Shown here: one piece after another, positions 1-8,718 of the stretch
How the letters are laid out: every line of letters starts with the position of its first letter
Numbering within the stretch: position 1 is the stretch's first letter
Source: Arenimonas fontis
Lineage (GTDB): Bacteria; Pseudomonadota; Gammaproteobacteria; Xanthomonadales; Xanthomonadaceae
Assembly: GCF_008386465.1 (NCBI RefSeq)
Contig: NZ_VUOD01000002.1
Coordinates: 248,001-312,000, forward strand
Direction of reading: 5' to 3'
Length of the DNA: 64,000 nt
The notes under the pieces: generated by a model
The model's database searches: none
Told to the model about the DNA's origin: nothing
The model's input: only the letters and a program-made list of their open reading frames with translations
Made by a program: the position numbers and the translations under genes

Positions 1-2185
1 CAAGCTGGGCGACGGCCTGGCCGAGGTGCGCGACCTGGACGATCCGGATGCGGCGCCGCTGCTGTTTTCCTCCAAGTTCAGCTGCCCGGTCTGCGACTAC
101 GCCCTTCCCGAGCTCGAGCCCCGGCTGTTCTCCTTCAACGCGCCGATGGGCGCCTGCCCAAGCTGCGACGGCCTGGGCGTGACCCAGTTCTTCGACCCGG
201 CCCGGGTGGTGGTGCACCCCGAGCTGAGCCTGGCCGCCGGCGCGGTGCGCGGCTGGGACCGCCGCAACGCTTACTACTTCCAGCTGATCGTCTCGCTGGG
301 CAAACACTACGGCTTCGACCCCGACACCCCCTGGCAGGAGCTGGACGAGCGGGTGCGCCAAGCGGTGCTGTACGGCAGCGGCGAGGAGGTGATCACCTTC
401 ACCTACCTTACCGAGTCCGGCGGCCGCACCCAGCGCAAGCACCGTTTCGAGGGCATCCTGCCCAACCTGGAGCGGCGTTACCGCGAGACCGAATCGCAGG
501 TGGTCAAGGAGGAGCTTTCGAAGTTCATCTCCGACCGGCCCTGCCCCGACTGCGGCGGCGCCCGCCTGAACCGGGCCGCCCGCAACGTGTTCGTGGCCGA
601 GCGCACGCTCCCGCAACTGACGAAACTGCCGGTGGACGAGGCCCTGGCCTTCTTCTCCGGACTGAGCCTCGACGGCTGGCGTGGCGAAATCGCCGCCAAG
701 ATCGTCAAGGAGATCGCCGAACGCCTGCGCTTCCTGGTGGACGTCGGCCTGGATTACCTGACCCTGGAGCGCAAGGCCGATACCCTGTCCGGCGGCGAGG
801 CCCAGCGCATCCGCCTGGCGAGCCAGATCGGCGCCGGCCTGGTCGGCGTGATGTACGTGCTGGACGAACCCTCCATCGGCCTGCACCAGCGTGACAACGA
901 GCGCCTGCTCGGAACCCTGGTGCGGCTACGCGACCTCGGCAATACGGTGATCGTGGTCGAACACGACGAGGACGCCATCCGCACCGCCGACCACATCGTG
1001 GACATAGGGCCTGGAGCCGGCGTGCACGGCGGCGAGGTGGTCGCCCAGGGCCGGCTGGAGGACATCCTGGCTGCCCCGCGCTCGATCACCGGCGCCTACC
1101 TGTCGGGCAAGCGCCGCATCGAGGTGCCGAAGCAGCGACGCCGGCCCAACCCGAAGATGACCCTGCGCCTGCTGGGCGCCAGCGGCAACAACCTCAAGGA
1201 CGTGGATCTGGGCATTCCCGCCGGACTGTTCACCTGCATCACCGGCGTCTCCGGCTCGGGCAAGTCCACCCTGATCAACGACACCCTGTTCCGGCTGGCT
1301 TCGGCCGAGCTCAACGGCGCTTCACAGACGCCGGCGCCCTATCGCGAAGTACAGGGGCTGGAGCTGTTCGACAAGGTGGTGGACATAGACCAGAGCCCGA
1401 TCGGCCGCACCCCGCGTTCGAATCCGGCGACCTATACCGGCCTGTTCACCCCGCTGCGCGAACTGTTCGCCCAGGTGCCGGAGGCACGCGCCCGCGGCTA
1501 TTCGCCGGGACGGTTCAGCTTCAACGTGCGCGGCGGCCGCTGCGAGGCCTGCCAGGGCGACGGCCTGATCAAGGTCGAGATGCACTTCCTGCCCGACGTC
1601 TACGTGCCCTGCGACGTTTGTCACGGCAAGCGCTACAACCGCGAGACGCTCGACATCCTGTACAAGGGCCACAGCATCCATGACGTGCTGGAAATGACTG
1701 TCGAGGATGCGCTGAAACTGTTCGAGAACGTGCCAGCCATCGCCCGCAAGCTGGAGACCCTGGTGGACGTCGGCCTGAGCTACGTCAAGCTGGGCCAGCC
1801 GGCCACGACGCTGTCGGGTGGCGAGGCGCAGCGGGTCAAGCTCAGCAAGGAGCTGAGCCGGCGCGACACCGGCCGTACCCTGTACATCCTCGACGAGCCG
1901 ACCACCGGCCTGCACTTCCACGACATCGAACACCTGCTGGCCGTGCTGCACCGCCTGCGCGACGAGGGCAACACGGTGGTGGTGATCGAACACAACCTGG
2001 ACGTGATCAAGACCGCGGACTGGATCGTGGACCTGGGTCCCGAGGGCGGTCACCGCGGCGGCCGGATCATCGCCGAAGGCACGCCGGAAGAGGTTGCGGC
2101 CAATCCCGGCTCGCACACCGGCCGCTTCCTGGCCAGGGTGCTGGGCGAGGCAGCGCCGGTTCCGAAACGGAGGAAGCGGGCGTGA
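1..2185 (+). CDS. uvrA: UvrABC excinuclease subunit A, 5' end outside window
   Basis: Damage-recognition ATPase of nucleotide excision repair; a UvrA dimer finds lesions and loads UvrB. The reading frame is already open at base 2 and no start is visible: about 727 residues are present against roughly 940-1000 for the family, so the first Walker A motif lies left of the window. Visible in order are a zinc finger with two CxxC pairs (nt 80-175), the first ABC signature LSGGEAQR (near nt 790), a [10 protein letters not shown] Walker B region, the second Walker [10 protein letters not shown] (near 1250), the second zinc finger CEAC...CDVC (1540-1625) and the second LSGGEAQR (near 1820). The protein ends in a basic tail. 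The next gene is convergent, and no clear terminator was seen in the 37-base gap. Confidence 0.97.
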   Translation, partial: KLGDGLAEVRDLDDPDAAPLLFSSKFSCPVCDYALPELEPRLFSFNAPMGACPSCDGLGVTQFFDPARVVVHPELSLAAGAVRGWDRRNAYYFQLIVSLGKHYGFDPDTPWQELDERVRQAVLYGSGEEVITFTYLTESGGRTQRKHRFEGILPNLERRYRETESQVVKEELSKFISDRPCPDCGGARLNRAARNVFVAERTLPQLTKLPVDEALAFFSGLSLDGWRGEIAAKIVKEIAERLRFLVDVGLDYLTLERKADTLSGGEAQRIRLASQIGAGLVGVMYVLDEPSIGLHQRDNERLLGTLVRLRDLGNTVIVVEHDEDAIRTADHIVDIGPGAGVHGGEVVAQGRLEDILAAPRSITGAYLSGKRRIEVPKQRRRPNPKMTLRLLGASGNNLKDVDLGIPAGLFTCITGVSGSGKSTLINDTLFRLASAELNGASQTPAPYREVQGLELFDKVVDIDQSPIGRTPRSNPATYTGLFTPLRELFAQVPEARARGYSPGRFSFNVRGGRCEACQGDGLIKVEMHFLPDVYVPCDVCHGKRYNRETLDILYKGHSIHDVLEMTVEDALKLFENVPAIARKLETLVDVGLSYVKLGQPATTLSGGEAQRVKLSKELSRRDTGRTLYILDEPTTGLHFHDIEHLLAVLHRLRDEGNTVVVIEHNLDVIKTADWIVDLGPEGGHRGGRIIAEGTPEEVAANPGSHTGRFLARVLGEAAPVPKRRKRA

Positions 2186-2222
2186 GCCGGCTGCGGTGTC
2201 GGCGCTGCCGCCCGCCCGACGC

Positions 2223-2669
2223 TCAGGGCACGGGCGCCTCGCGCCGGACCGGGTACTCCGCGTAAAGGCGCCGGCCGTCGGCCAGCACCAGACGGATCCG
2301 GACGACGTCGCCCTCGGACAGGGGCCGCAGCGGCTTCATCAGCATCAGGTGCAGGCCGCCGGGTTCGAACGCCAGCGACTCGCCGGGCGCCAGCACCAGC
2401 CTGCCGGCTTCGCGCATCCGGCTGATGCCGTCGATCTCCTCGGTGCGATGGATCATCGGCGCGCCGAAGTCCAGACTTTCGACGTCCACCACCTCGACCA
2501 CGGCATCGCAAGGATTGCGCAGCACCAGATAGCCGGCCAGGGCGGCGGCGCCGGGAGGCGCCGCGCGCACCCAGGGCCTCTCGACGAGCGGACGGCAGCC
2601 GGGCTCGGCAACGGCGACTGAAGAAAGGGCGATGAGGGCAAACCCCAGGCAAAGGTCTCGTGCGTTCAT
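2223..2669 (-). CDS. periplasmic copper chaperone PCu(A)C family protein
   Basis: Periplasmic copper-binding protein of the PCu(A)C (DUF461) family; members carry Cu(I), often to the CuA or CuB site of cytochrome oxidase. The 148-residue product begins with a signal peptide (about 1-21, ending in AVA). It contains the complete family ligand pattern H-x10-M-x21-H-x-M, beginning at the His of PMIH and ending at HLM. It stands alone: no SCO1 or oxidase gene is next to it. It diverges from the DUF4139 gene with only 38 bases between the start codons, and a TATAGT hexamer at 2674-2679 could serve as a -10 for the plus-strand gene. Family assignment is firm; the actual copper acceptor is unknown. 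Confidence 0.88.
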   Translation of the reverse strand: MNARDLCLGFALIALSSVAVAEPGCRPLVERPWVRAAPPGAAALAGYLVLRNPCDAVVEVVDVESLDFGAPMIHRTEEIDGISRMREAGRLVLAPGESLAFEPGGLHLMLMKPLRPLSEGDVVRIRLVLADGRRLYAEYPVRREAPVP

Positions 2670-2707
2670 GGGCCTATAGTAGCCCCGCAGCCACCCTGGA
2701 GCCTTGC

Positions 2708-4183
2708 ATGCGTCCGTACCTGCTTGCCTTCGCCACTTCCCTCGCGCTCGGCCTGCCCCTGGCCGCCGCCGCCGAATCCCCCCGCCTGACTGTCTACAGC
2801 GGCGATTACGAAGCCGTGGCCCAGTCCGGCGGCCCCCCGGGCCGTATCGGCCTGGCCCGCTACGAAGCCGAACTGAGGTTCGAACTGCCGGCCGGGCGCT
2901 CCGAGCAGCGTCTGGGCGGCTTGCCGGCGGCCCTGGACGCCGGCTCCGTCCTGCTGCGCCCGCGCGGGCAGGCGCGTGTCGCCGGCCAGCGCTTCGATTT
3001 CGCCATCGCCGGCCAGGAAGAGCTGCTGCGCCGGGCGATCGGCCGCCAGGTGACGGTGGAGCAGGACATCGGCGGCAGCCGGCAAACCCATACCGGCGTG
3101 CTGCTGGCGGCCGGCAACGGCCTGAGCCTGCGCCTGCCGGACGGCCGCGTGCGGGTGCTGTCGGAATACGCCAGTTTCGAGCTGCCCGCCCTGCCCGAGG
3201 GCGTGGTCAACGAACCCACCCTGGTCTGGACCCTGGACGCCACCCGCGCCGGCCACCAGGCCTTCGACCTGGCCTACGACACCGGAGGCCTGGGCTGGCG
3301 CGCCGAATACCAGGCGGAACTGGCCGGTCAGGGCCAGGCCTGCCGCATGCGCCTGGAAGGCGGGGCCATGGTGGTGAACCGCTCCGGCACCGATTTCCGG
3401 GAGGTCGCGCTCACCCTGGTGGCCGGCGAACCCAACCGGGCCTCGGCGCCCGTGGTGGCGGAGATGGCGGCGGTCGTCGTTTCCGGAACCCGGGCCAAGG
3501 CCACCTACGACGCCGCCCCGGATGCCCGCGTCGCCGGCGAATCGCACGCCTACCGCATCCCCGGCCTGAGCACCCTGGCCGATGGCAGCATCCAGCGCCT
3601 GCCCCTGCTCGACGCCGCCGAGGGCATCGTCTGCGAGCGTCGCTACGACATCGGCACGCCGGGCAACGACTGGTCGCCGCCGCAGCCCATACTGGACCGC
3701 AACTTCAACGGCGATGGCGGCGAACGGCCGGTAACGGCGAATCTCGCCTTCCGCAACCGCGGACAGGGCCTGGGCGTGCCGCTGCCGGCGGGTCGTGTCC
3801 GCGTCAGCGAGAACGGCGACCTGCTGGGCGAGGCCATGATCGGCCACACCGCCGCCGGCGCGGAGGTGCGCCTGTCCCTGGGCACCGCCTTCGACCTCGA
3901 TGCCGAGCGCACACGCGCCGGCTTCCAGCTCGACCGCGCCGGCCGGCAGATGACCGAGACCGTGCGCTACACAGTGCGCAACGCCAAGGCCGGCGCCGCC
4001 ACCGTGCGCATCCACGAGCCGATGCCGCGATGGAGCGAATGGGAGCTGGTATCCAGCAGCGTGCCGGCGGCGGCGCGCGATGCCCAGTCGGCCAGCTTCG
4101 ACCTGAAGGTGCCGGCCGGCGGCGAAGCGCAGCTCGAGTACACGGTGCGGTATCGTTGGGCCCCGGACGTACCCACCCGCTGA
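2708..4183 (+). CDS. exported DUF4139 domain protein, function unknown
   Basis: A 491-residue exported protein of unknown function. Residues 1-20 form a signal peptide ending in AAAA before ESP. The rest is rich in beta-strand-like segments. The central part, with an acidic/aromatic WRAEYQAEL segment and 'VVNRSGTDF', resembles the DUF4139 domain found in many gammaproteobacterial secreted proteins. An in-frame ATG 48 bases upstream exists, but the start at 2708 is preferred because it gives a clean signal peptide and is preceded by GGAG at a suitable distance. It ends 6 bases before the crotonase gene, so the two may be co-transcribed. No catalytic motif was recognised. Confidence 0.75.
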   Translation: MRPYLLAFATSLALGLPLAAAAESPRLTVYSGDYEAVAQSGGPPGRIGLARYEAELRFELPAGRSEQRLGGLPAALDAGSVLLRPRGQARVAGQRFDFAIAGQEELLRRAIGRQVTVEQDIGGSRQTHTGVLLAAGNGLSLRLPDGRVRVLSEYASFELPALPEGVVNEPTLVWTLDATRAGHQAFDLAYDTGGLGWRAEYQAELAGQGQACRMRLEGGAMVVNRSGTDFREVALTLVAGEPNRASAPVVAEMAAVVVSGTRAKATYDAAPDARVAGESHAYRIPGLSTLADGSIQRLPLLDAAEGIVCERRYDIGTPGNDWSPPQPILDRNFNGDGGERPVTANLAFRNRGQGLGVPLPAGRVRVSENGDLLGEAMIGHTAAGAEVRLSLGTAFDLDAERTRAGFQLDRAGRQMTETVRYTVRNAKAGAATVRIHEPMPRWSEWELVSSSVPAAARDAQSASFDLKVPAGGEAQLEYTVRYRWAPDVPTR

Positions 4184-4189
4184 ACCACC

Positions 4190-4939
4190 ATGATCGAACT
4201 GCACCGCCATGACGACATCCTCGAAATCCGGCTGGCCCGTCCGCCGGTCAACGCCCTCGACCCGGAGCTGCTGGCGGCGCTGCGCACCGCCGTCCGGGCC
4301 GCGCCCGGCGAGGGCGCCCGCGGCGTCGTCGTCGCCGGCGGTCCGAACGTGTTCTCCGGCGGCATGGACGTGCCACACCTGATGAAGCTGGATCGCGCTG
4401 CGCTGACGGCGGCCTGGTGGGGATTTTTCCAGACTGCCCGTGCCATCGCCGAATCGCCGGTGCCGGTGGTCGCCGCCATCGGCGGTCACAGCCCGGCCGG
4501 CGGCTGCGTGCTCGCGCTGTGCTGCGACTACCGGGTGATGGCGCGCGGGCCGTTCCGGATCGGCCTGAACGAAGTGCAGGTCGGGCTGGTGGCGCCGGAC
4601 GCGATCCAGCACCTGATGCGTCGGCTGATCGGGCCCTACCGGGCGGAACGCCTGCTGGTGGCCGGCGCCCTGGTGGATGCCGAACAGGCGCAGGCGCTCG
4701 GCCTGGTGGACGAGCTCACCGATGCCGAACACGTCACCGTGCGCGCCCGCGCCTGGCTCGAAGAACTGCTGAAACTGCCCGCCGAACCGATGCTGGCGAC
4801 GCGGCGCCTGGCCCGCGCCGACCTGGTGGCGGCACTCGCAGGCTTCAGCGAATCCGAGCTCGGCGGTTTCGTGGACGGCTGGTACCGGCCGGATTGCCAG
4901 GCGGCGCTCAAGGCACTGGTCGCCAGGCTGGGCAAGTGA
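4190..4939 (+). CDS. crotonase family, enoyl-CoA isomerase-like
   Basis: Crotonase-fold acyl-CoA enzyme of 249 residues. The oxyanion-hole segment SGGMDVPHL and the GGHSPAGGC...CDYR block are present. The first catalytic Glu of enoyl-CoA hydratases (in GGGLELA) is missing here, while the second is kept in LNEVQVGL. This pattern, together with PAGGC and GLNE, matches delta3,delta2-enoyl-CoA isomerases (ECI1/DCI type), which shift the double bond of unsaturated acyl-CoAs into beta-oxidation. It follows the DUF4139 gene by 6 bases and overlaps the next lipoprotein gene by one base (TGATG), suggesting one transcript. The isomerase activity is inferred from the residue pattern only. Confidence 0.85.
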   Translation: MIELHRHDDILEIRLARPPVNALDPELLAALRTAVRAAPGEGARGVVVAGGPNVFSGGMDVPHLMKLDRAALTAAWWGFFQTARAIAESPVPVVAAIGGHSPAGGCVLALCCDYRVMARGPFRIGLNEVQVGLVAPDAIQHLMRRLIGPYRAERLLVAGALVDAEQAQALGLVDELTDAEHVTVRARAWLEELLKLPAEPMLATRRLARADLVAALAGFSESELGGFVDGWYRPDCQAALKALVARLGK

Positions 4940-5325
4940 TGCGGGCGGCGATGCTGCGCGGTGTCTGGCTGCTGGCGCTGGCCAGCCTGCTCGCCGGCTG
5001 CGAGCGGCCGGTGCCGCAGGACTTCCGGGACTACGTCGGCCACTGGCGCGGCGAAGGCATGCTGGTGGTGATTTCGGCCTCGGGCCATGGCCATTACGAG
5101 CGCGTCCGGGGCCGCCAGCGCACCTCGATCGAAGGCCCGGTGCATTCCTTCAGCCGGAGCGGATTCCGTATCGGCATCGGCGCCCTGAGCGCGCGCTTCG
5201 AAGTGAACGAGCCGCCGCACCGGGACGAAGACGGTCGCTGGCGGATGACCGTGGACGGCGTCGAACTGACCCGGCTGGAGATCGCGCCGGCCGACGCGGA
5301 AGGCGGCGAGGGGCTCAGGATCTAG
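4939..5325 (+). CDS. small lipoprotein of unknown function
   Basis: A predicted 128-residue lipoprotein. After a basic start there is a hydrophobic stretch and a lipobox LLAGC, so the mature protein would begin at Cys near residue 21 and sit in a membrane facing the periplasm. No family was recognised. The rest is short and strand-rich, with several Arg and His residues. The ATG overlaps the stop of the crotonase gene (TGATG), which argues for translational coupling. Its 3' end overlaps the convergent sulfurtransferase gene by 11 bases. Confidence 0.7.
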   Translation: MRAAMLRGVWLLALASLLAGCERPVPQDFRDYVGHWRGEGMLVVISASGHGHYERVRGRQRTSIEGPVHSFSRSGFRIGIGALSARFEVNEPPHRDEDGRWRMTVDGVELTRLEIAPADAEGGEGLRI

Positions 5326-6178
5326 CCGGCTCGCCCGTTTCCACCGGGCGGGCGCGGTCGCTCACCCAGCCGCTCCAGGACGGCGCGTAGATGCGCGCGC
5401 CGGCCAGGCCGGCATGTTCCATTGCCAGCAGGCCATGGCAGGCGGTGACGCCGGAGCCGCAATACAGCAACACCTGGTCCGGCGGACGCCCGCGCAGCAG
5501 CGCCTCGTATTCGTGGCGCAGCACCTCGGCCGGCTTGAACCGGCCGTCGGCCTCGAGGTTCAGGGCGAAGGGCCGGTTCACGGCGCCGGGAATATGGCCC
5601 GCCACCGGGTCCAGCGGCTCCTGCTCGCCCCGGTAGCGCTCGGGCGCGCGCATGTCGAGCAGCCAGCCGGGCGCCTGGCCCAGACCGGCCAGCACCTCCT
5701 CGGTGCCGGCGACCTGCCCGTGGTCGAACCCGGCCAGGTAGCGGCCGCGCGCCGGCGGTCGGGGTTCGTCCCGCTCCAGCGGCCCGCCGATGGCGCGCCA
5801 GGCCGCCAGACCGCCGTCCAGCACCGACACCCTGGCATGCCCGAGCAGGCGCAACAGCCACCAGAACCGGGCCGCCGCCATGGCGCCGCCGGCATCGTCA
5901 TAAGCCACCACGTCGGAAGCGGGGCTGATGCCCAGCCGCTCGAGCAAGGCCAGGAAATCGCCGACACGCGGCAAGGGGTGCCGCCCCTCCGAGGCTGGCC
6001 GCGACAGGTCGCACAGGTCCCGGTCCAGGTGCGCATGTACCGCGCCGGGGATGCGGGCCTGCCGCCAGGCACGCTCGCCGGCGTCCGCATCGGCCAGGAC
6101 GTGCCGGCAATCCACCACCACCAGGCCGGGGCGGCCCAGGCGTTCGCGCAGGGCCTGCGCCGACAGCAGCGGACTCAT
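5315..6178 (-). CDS. sseA: 3-mercaptopyruvate/thiosulfate sulfurtransferase
   Basis: Two-domain rhodanese-fold sulfurtransferase of 287 residues that moves sulfur from 3-mercaptopyruvate or thiosulfate to an acceptor. The N-terminal rhodanese domain (about 1-130) is non-catalytic. The C-terminal domain holds the active-site loop CGSGVTA with the persulfide Cys, the loop type seen in mercaptopyruvate sulfurtransferases such as E. coli SseA, as opposed to the CRKGVT of classical rhodanese. It is the last of three minus-strand genes (DUF1289, Nudix, sulfurtransferase), each overlapping the next by 4 bases, so it is probably translated from one mRNA. Substrate preference is inferred from the loop. 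Confidence 0.9.
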   Translation of the reverse strand: MSPLLSAQALRERLGRPGLVVVDCRHVLADADAGERAWRQARIPGAVHAHLDRDLCDLSRPASEGRHPLPRVGDFLALLERLGISPASDVVAYDDAGGAMAAARFWWLLRLLGHARVSVLDGGLAAWRAIGGPLERDEPRPPARGRYLAGFDHGQVAGTEEVLAGLGQAPGWLLDMRAPERYRGEQEPLDPVAGHIPGAVNRPFALNLEADGRFKPAEVLRHEYEALLRGRPPDQVLLYCGSGVTACHGLLAMEHAGLAGARIYAPSWSGWVSDRARPVETGEPARS

Positions 6179-6795
6179 GACGCCGCCTCCAGGCGCTGCC
6201 GCAGGTTCAGCAGCATGGCCGCGGTGGCGCCCCAGATGCGATGGCCACCATGACGGAACTCGAGCACGCGCCGCCGCATGCCGCGGACCTCCATCTCCAC
6301 GGTGTGCAGGTTGCCGGGATCGAGCAGGAAGTCCAGGGGCACTTCGAAGGCTTCGGCCACCTCGCCCGGATCCGGCCGGACCCGGAAATCGCCGGCGACG
6401 CGCGCCACGACCGGATAGACGTGAAAGCCCGTGATCGTGGCGAAGGAGTCCAGATAGCCCTGGGGTCGGGACAGCCCCGGCCCCAGGCCGACCTCCTCCT
6501 CGGCCTCGCGCAGCGCCGCCGACACCGGGTCGCGATCACCGGGCTCGATGCGGCCGCCCGGGAAGGAAACCTGGCCGGCATGCAGACGCAGCGCCTCGGT
6601 GCGCCGGGTCAGCAACACCTGCGGCCCGGCAGGCCGCTCGATCAGCGGCACCAGCACGGCCGCCGGCCGCAGGCCGGCGCCGGCGGGCAGCAGGCCGTCA
6701 AGATCCCTGAGATTCCAGGGCTCGGTCGCGGGCGGCTCGGTCAGCGGGTGCAGCGCGGCCGGCAGGCGTGCCAAGGGGTCGGCGAGGCCGCTCAC
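6175..6795 (-). CDS. Nudix hydrolase, CoA pyrophosphatase-like
   Basis: Nudix hydrolase of 206 residues. The Nudix box runs from GGRIEPGD through REAEEEVGL, giving the Mg-binding Glu cluster. An upstream LLTRR segment and overall length resemble the CoA-diphosphatase group (NudL/YeaB type), which cleaves CoA to 4'-phosphopantetheine and 3',5'-ADP. It overlaps the DUF1289 gene upstream and the sulfurtransferase gene downstream by 4 bases each (ATGA). The CoA substrate is inferred from similarity; other nucleotide diphosphate substrates are possible. Confidence 0.85.
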   Translation of the reverse strand: MSGLADPLARLPAALHPLTEPPATEPWNLRDLDGLLPAGAGLRPAAVLVPLIERPAGPQVLLTRRTEALRLHAGQVSFPGGRIEPGDRDPVSAALREAEEEVGLGPGLSRPQGYLDSFATITGFHVYPVVARVAGDFRVRPDPGEVAEAFEVPLDFLLDPGNLHTVEMEVRGMRRRVLEFRHGGHRIWGATAAMLLNLRQRLEAAS

Positions 6796-6983
6796 GCCCG
6801 CAGGGCCTCGCGGGCCGGCAGCACCGTTTCCATCAGGTGCAGGCGCTCGTCATCGCTCATCTGCGACCATCGGGCGATCTCGGCCACCGTGCGGTGGCAG
6901 CCGTCGCAGATTCCGTCCGCGCCCAGCGAGCACACCCCGATGCAGGGGCTGAGCACGGCCCGGAATGCGGGAGGGAACGACAT
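6792..6983 (-). CDS. DUF1289 small cysteine-rich protein
   Basis: A 63-residue protein of the DUF1289 family (YbaN/YdhL-like short proteins). It has four closely placed Cys in a CxxxC...CxxC layout (residues about 14-29), which suggests binding of a metal or iron-sulfur cluster; the function is not established. It is the first gene of a three-gene minus-strand set overlapping by 4 bases (DUF1289, Nudix, sulfurtransferase). A GC-rich terminator hairpin lies just upstream at 6990-7024 and isolates the set from the FKBP gene. Confidence 0.8.
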   Translation of the reverse strand: MSFPPAFRAVLSPCIGVCSLGADGICDGCHRTVAEIARWSQMSDDERLHLMETVLPAREALRA

Positions 6984-6989
6984 CGGGCG

Positions 6990-7024
6990 AAAACGGGCCG
7001 CCGCGCCGGGTGCGGCGCGGCGGC
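6990..7024 (-). terminator. intrinsic terminator after the FKBP gene
   Basis: A perfect 11-base stem (6997-7007 with 7014-7024) with a 6-base loop is followed on the minus strand by a CGTTTTCG tract. It lies 7 bases beyond the stop of the FKBP gene and so ends that transcript. Confidence 0.75.
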
Positions 7025-7030
7025 GGCGAC

Positions 7031-7756
7031 TTACCTGACGCTGACCAGGGTGATGTCGAACACCAGCGCCTGGCCCGGACCGACCGGCGAACGCGGATCG
7101 TTGCCGAAGGCCTTCTCCGGCGGCAGGAACACCTCCCAGCGGGCGCCCTGCGGCATCATCAGCAGCGCCTCACGCACGCCGGCGATCGGGAACTCCGACA
7201 CCTTGAACGACACCGGCGCCGGATTCTGCTGGGCATAGGTGTTGGCGAACTCCTGGCCGGTGGAGACGGAGCCGCGGTAGTGGATCTGCACGGTGCTGTC
7301 GTTGGTCGGCTTGGCGCCGGAACCGGGGTCGATCACCCGGTACAGCACGCCGCTGGGCAGGGCCACCACGTTCGGCTTGGAACGGGTCGAGGCCAGGAAG
7401 GCGTCGGACTTGGCCTTGTTCTCGCGGGCCACGCGCTCGATCTCGGCGCGCGCCTCGGCGATCATGCGTTGCTGCAGGCCGGCCAGCTGCGCGTCCATCT
7501 GCGCCTTGGGATAGGCCGGATCCTTCTTGGCGAAACCGTCCTGCACCGCGCGGATGACGGCGTTGATGTCCACGTCGACGTTCTGCTCGGCCAGGTCGCG
7601 ACCGAGGTCGTAGCCGATCGCATAACTCAGGACCGGCTTGTTCACCGGCGGCGGCGCCGGCTGCTGCTGGGCGGGCGCCGGGGCGTTCTGCGCAAGGACC
7701 GGAGCGGCAACCAGACCGAGGGCCGCCAGGGTGGCAGCCAACACACGCAACTTCAT
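7031..7756 (-). CDS. FKBP-type peptidyl-prolyl cis-trans isomerase, exported
   Basis: Exported 241-residue FkpA/Mip-like protein. A signal peptide (about 1-22, ending VLAQ) is followed by a proline/glutamine linker. An N-terminal helical dimerisation domain (about 40-130) carries YAIGYDLGRDLAE, and an FKBP domain covers about 140-240. In the family, the FKBP domain isomerises prolyl bonds and the dimer acts as a periplasmic chaperone. The usual active-site pair FD is FA here (GQEFANTY), and the usual VIPGW is replaced by FPIAGV, so catalytic efficiency may be low. A good AGGAG site precedes the ATG. The gene is monocistronic, ended by a strong hairpin. Confidence 0.88.
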   Translation of the reverse strand: MKLRVLAATLAALGLVAAPVLAQNAPAPAQQQPAPPPVNKPVLSYAIGYDLGRDLAEQNVDVDINAVIRAVQDGFAKKDPAYPKAQMDAQLAGLQQRMIAEARAEIERVARENKAKSDAFLASTRSKPNVVALPSGVLYRVIDPGSGAKPTNDSTVQIHYRGSVSTGQEFANTYAQQNPAPVSFKVSEFPIAGVREALLMMPQGARWEVFLPPEKAFGNDPRSPVGPGQALVFDITLVSVR

Positions 7757-7926
7757 CAGGAACTCTCCTGTGGTGGATACACGGGGCGCACGGGCCCCGA
7801 AAGGCCGCGCTAGGATAGCCCCGGCAGGGCTTAACCGCCACTGACACCGGCCGGAGCGCCAGGCTCGGACCCGGAACGGTGGCCGAAGTTCCCATCATCC
7901 CGACCATCCGCATCCCGGAGAGATCC

Positions 7927-8709
7927 ATGGCTTTCACCCACCTCCTCGTCGAGGACCGCGACGCCGTCCGGCGCATCACCGTCAACCGCCCCGACAAACT
8001 GAACGCCCTGAACCGCGCCACGCTGTCGGAACTGCATCTGGCCTTCCACGCCGCCGGCGCCGACGAAGGGGTGCGGGCGGTGGTGTTGACCGGCGCCGGC
8101 GCCAAGGCTTTCGTCGCCGGCGCCGACATCGCCGAGATGAACGGCCTGAGCCCGGTGCAGGCTCGCGAATTCTCGCGCCTGGGACAGACGCTCATGCAGC
8201 GCATCGAAACCCTGGGCAAACCGGTGATCGCCCGGATCAACGGCTTCGCCCTGGGCGGCGGCCTGGAACTGGCCATGGCCTGCCATCTGCGCATCGCCGC
8301 CGACAGCGCCAAGCTGGGCCAACCGGAAGTGAACCTGGGCCTGATCCCCGGCTTTGGCGGCACCCAGCGCCTGCTGCGCCTGTGCGGCCGCGGCGCCGCC
8401 CTGGAACTGTGCCTGACCGGCAATCCGGTGGACGCCGCCCGCGCCGTCCAGCTGGGTCTGCTGACCCGGGCCGTGCCGGCGGAGCGACTGGATGCCGAAG
8501 TGGATGCGCTGGCCTCGGCGCTGGCCCAGGCCGCGCCCCAGGCGCTGCGCGGCATACTCGACGCCGTGACGATCGGTGGCGAAGCCGGCCTGGCAACCGG
8601 CCTGGACTATGAAACCCAGGCTTTTGCCCTGGCCTTCTCCACCGAGGACATGAAGGAAGGCACCCGCGCCTTCCTGGAACGGCGCAAGCCGCAGTTCACG
8701 GGGCGCTGA
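7927..8709 (+). CDS. enoyl-CoA hydratase
   Basis: Crotonase-family enoyl-CoA hydratase of 260 residues, hydrating trans-2-enoyl-CoA in fatty-acid or amino-acid degradation. Both catalytic Glu positions are present: one in GFALGGGLELAMAC, the other in LGQPEVNLGLIPGFGGTQR. The oxyanion-hole segment AFVAGADIAEM is typical. The start at 7927 is chosen over one 48 bases upstream because it has a GGAGAG ribosome site directly before it and matches the family N terminus. It ends 9 bases before rnfC and may be co-transcribed with the rnf genes; the metabolic link is unclear. Confidence 0.9.
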   Translation: MAFTHLLVEDRDAVRRITVNRPDKLNALNRATLSELHLAFHAAGADEGVRAVVLTGAGAKAFVAGADIAEMNGLSPVQAREFSRLGQTLMQRIETLGKPVIARINGFALGGGLELAMACHLRIAADSAKLGQPEVNLGLIPGFGGTQRLLRLCGRGAALELCLTGNPVDAARAVQLGLLTRAVPAERLDAEVDALASALAQAAPQALRGILDAVTIGGEAGLATGLDYETQAFALAFSTEDMKEGTRAFLERRKPQFTGR

Positions 8710-8718
8710 GCGCCGCGC

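Noticed and set aside
2666-4732. A 688-codon open frame antisense to the DUF4139 and crotonase genes
   Set aside because: It spans two real genes and has His/Gln/Ala-rich shadow composition with no domain.
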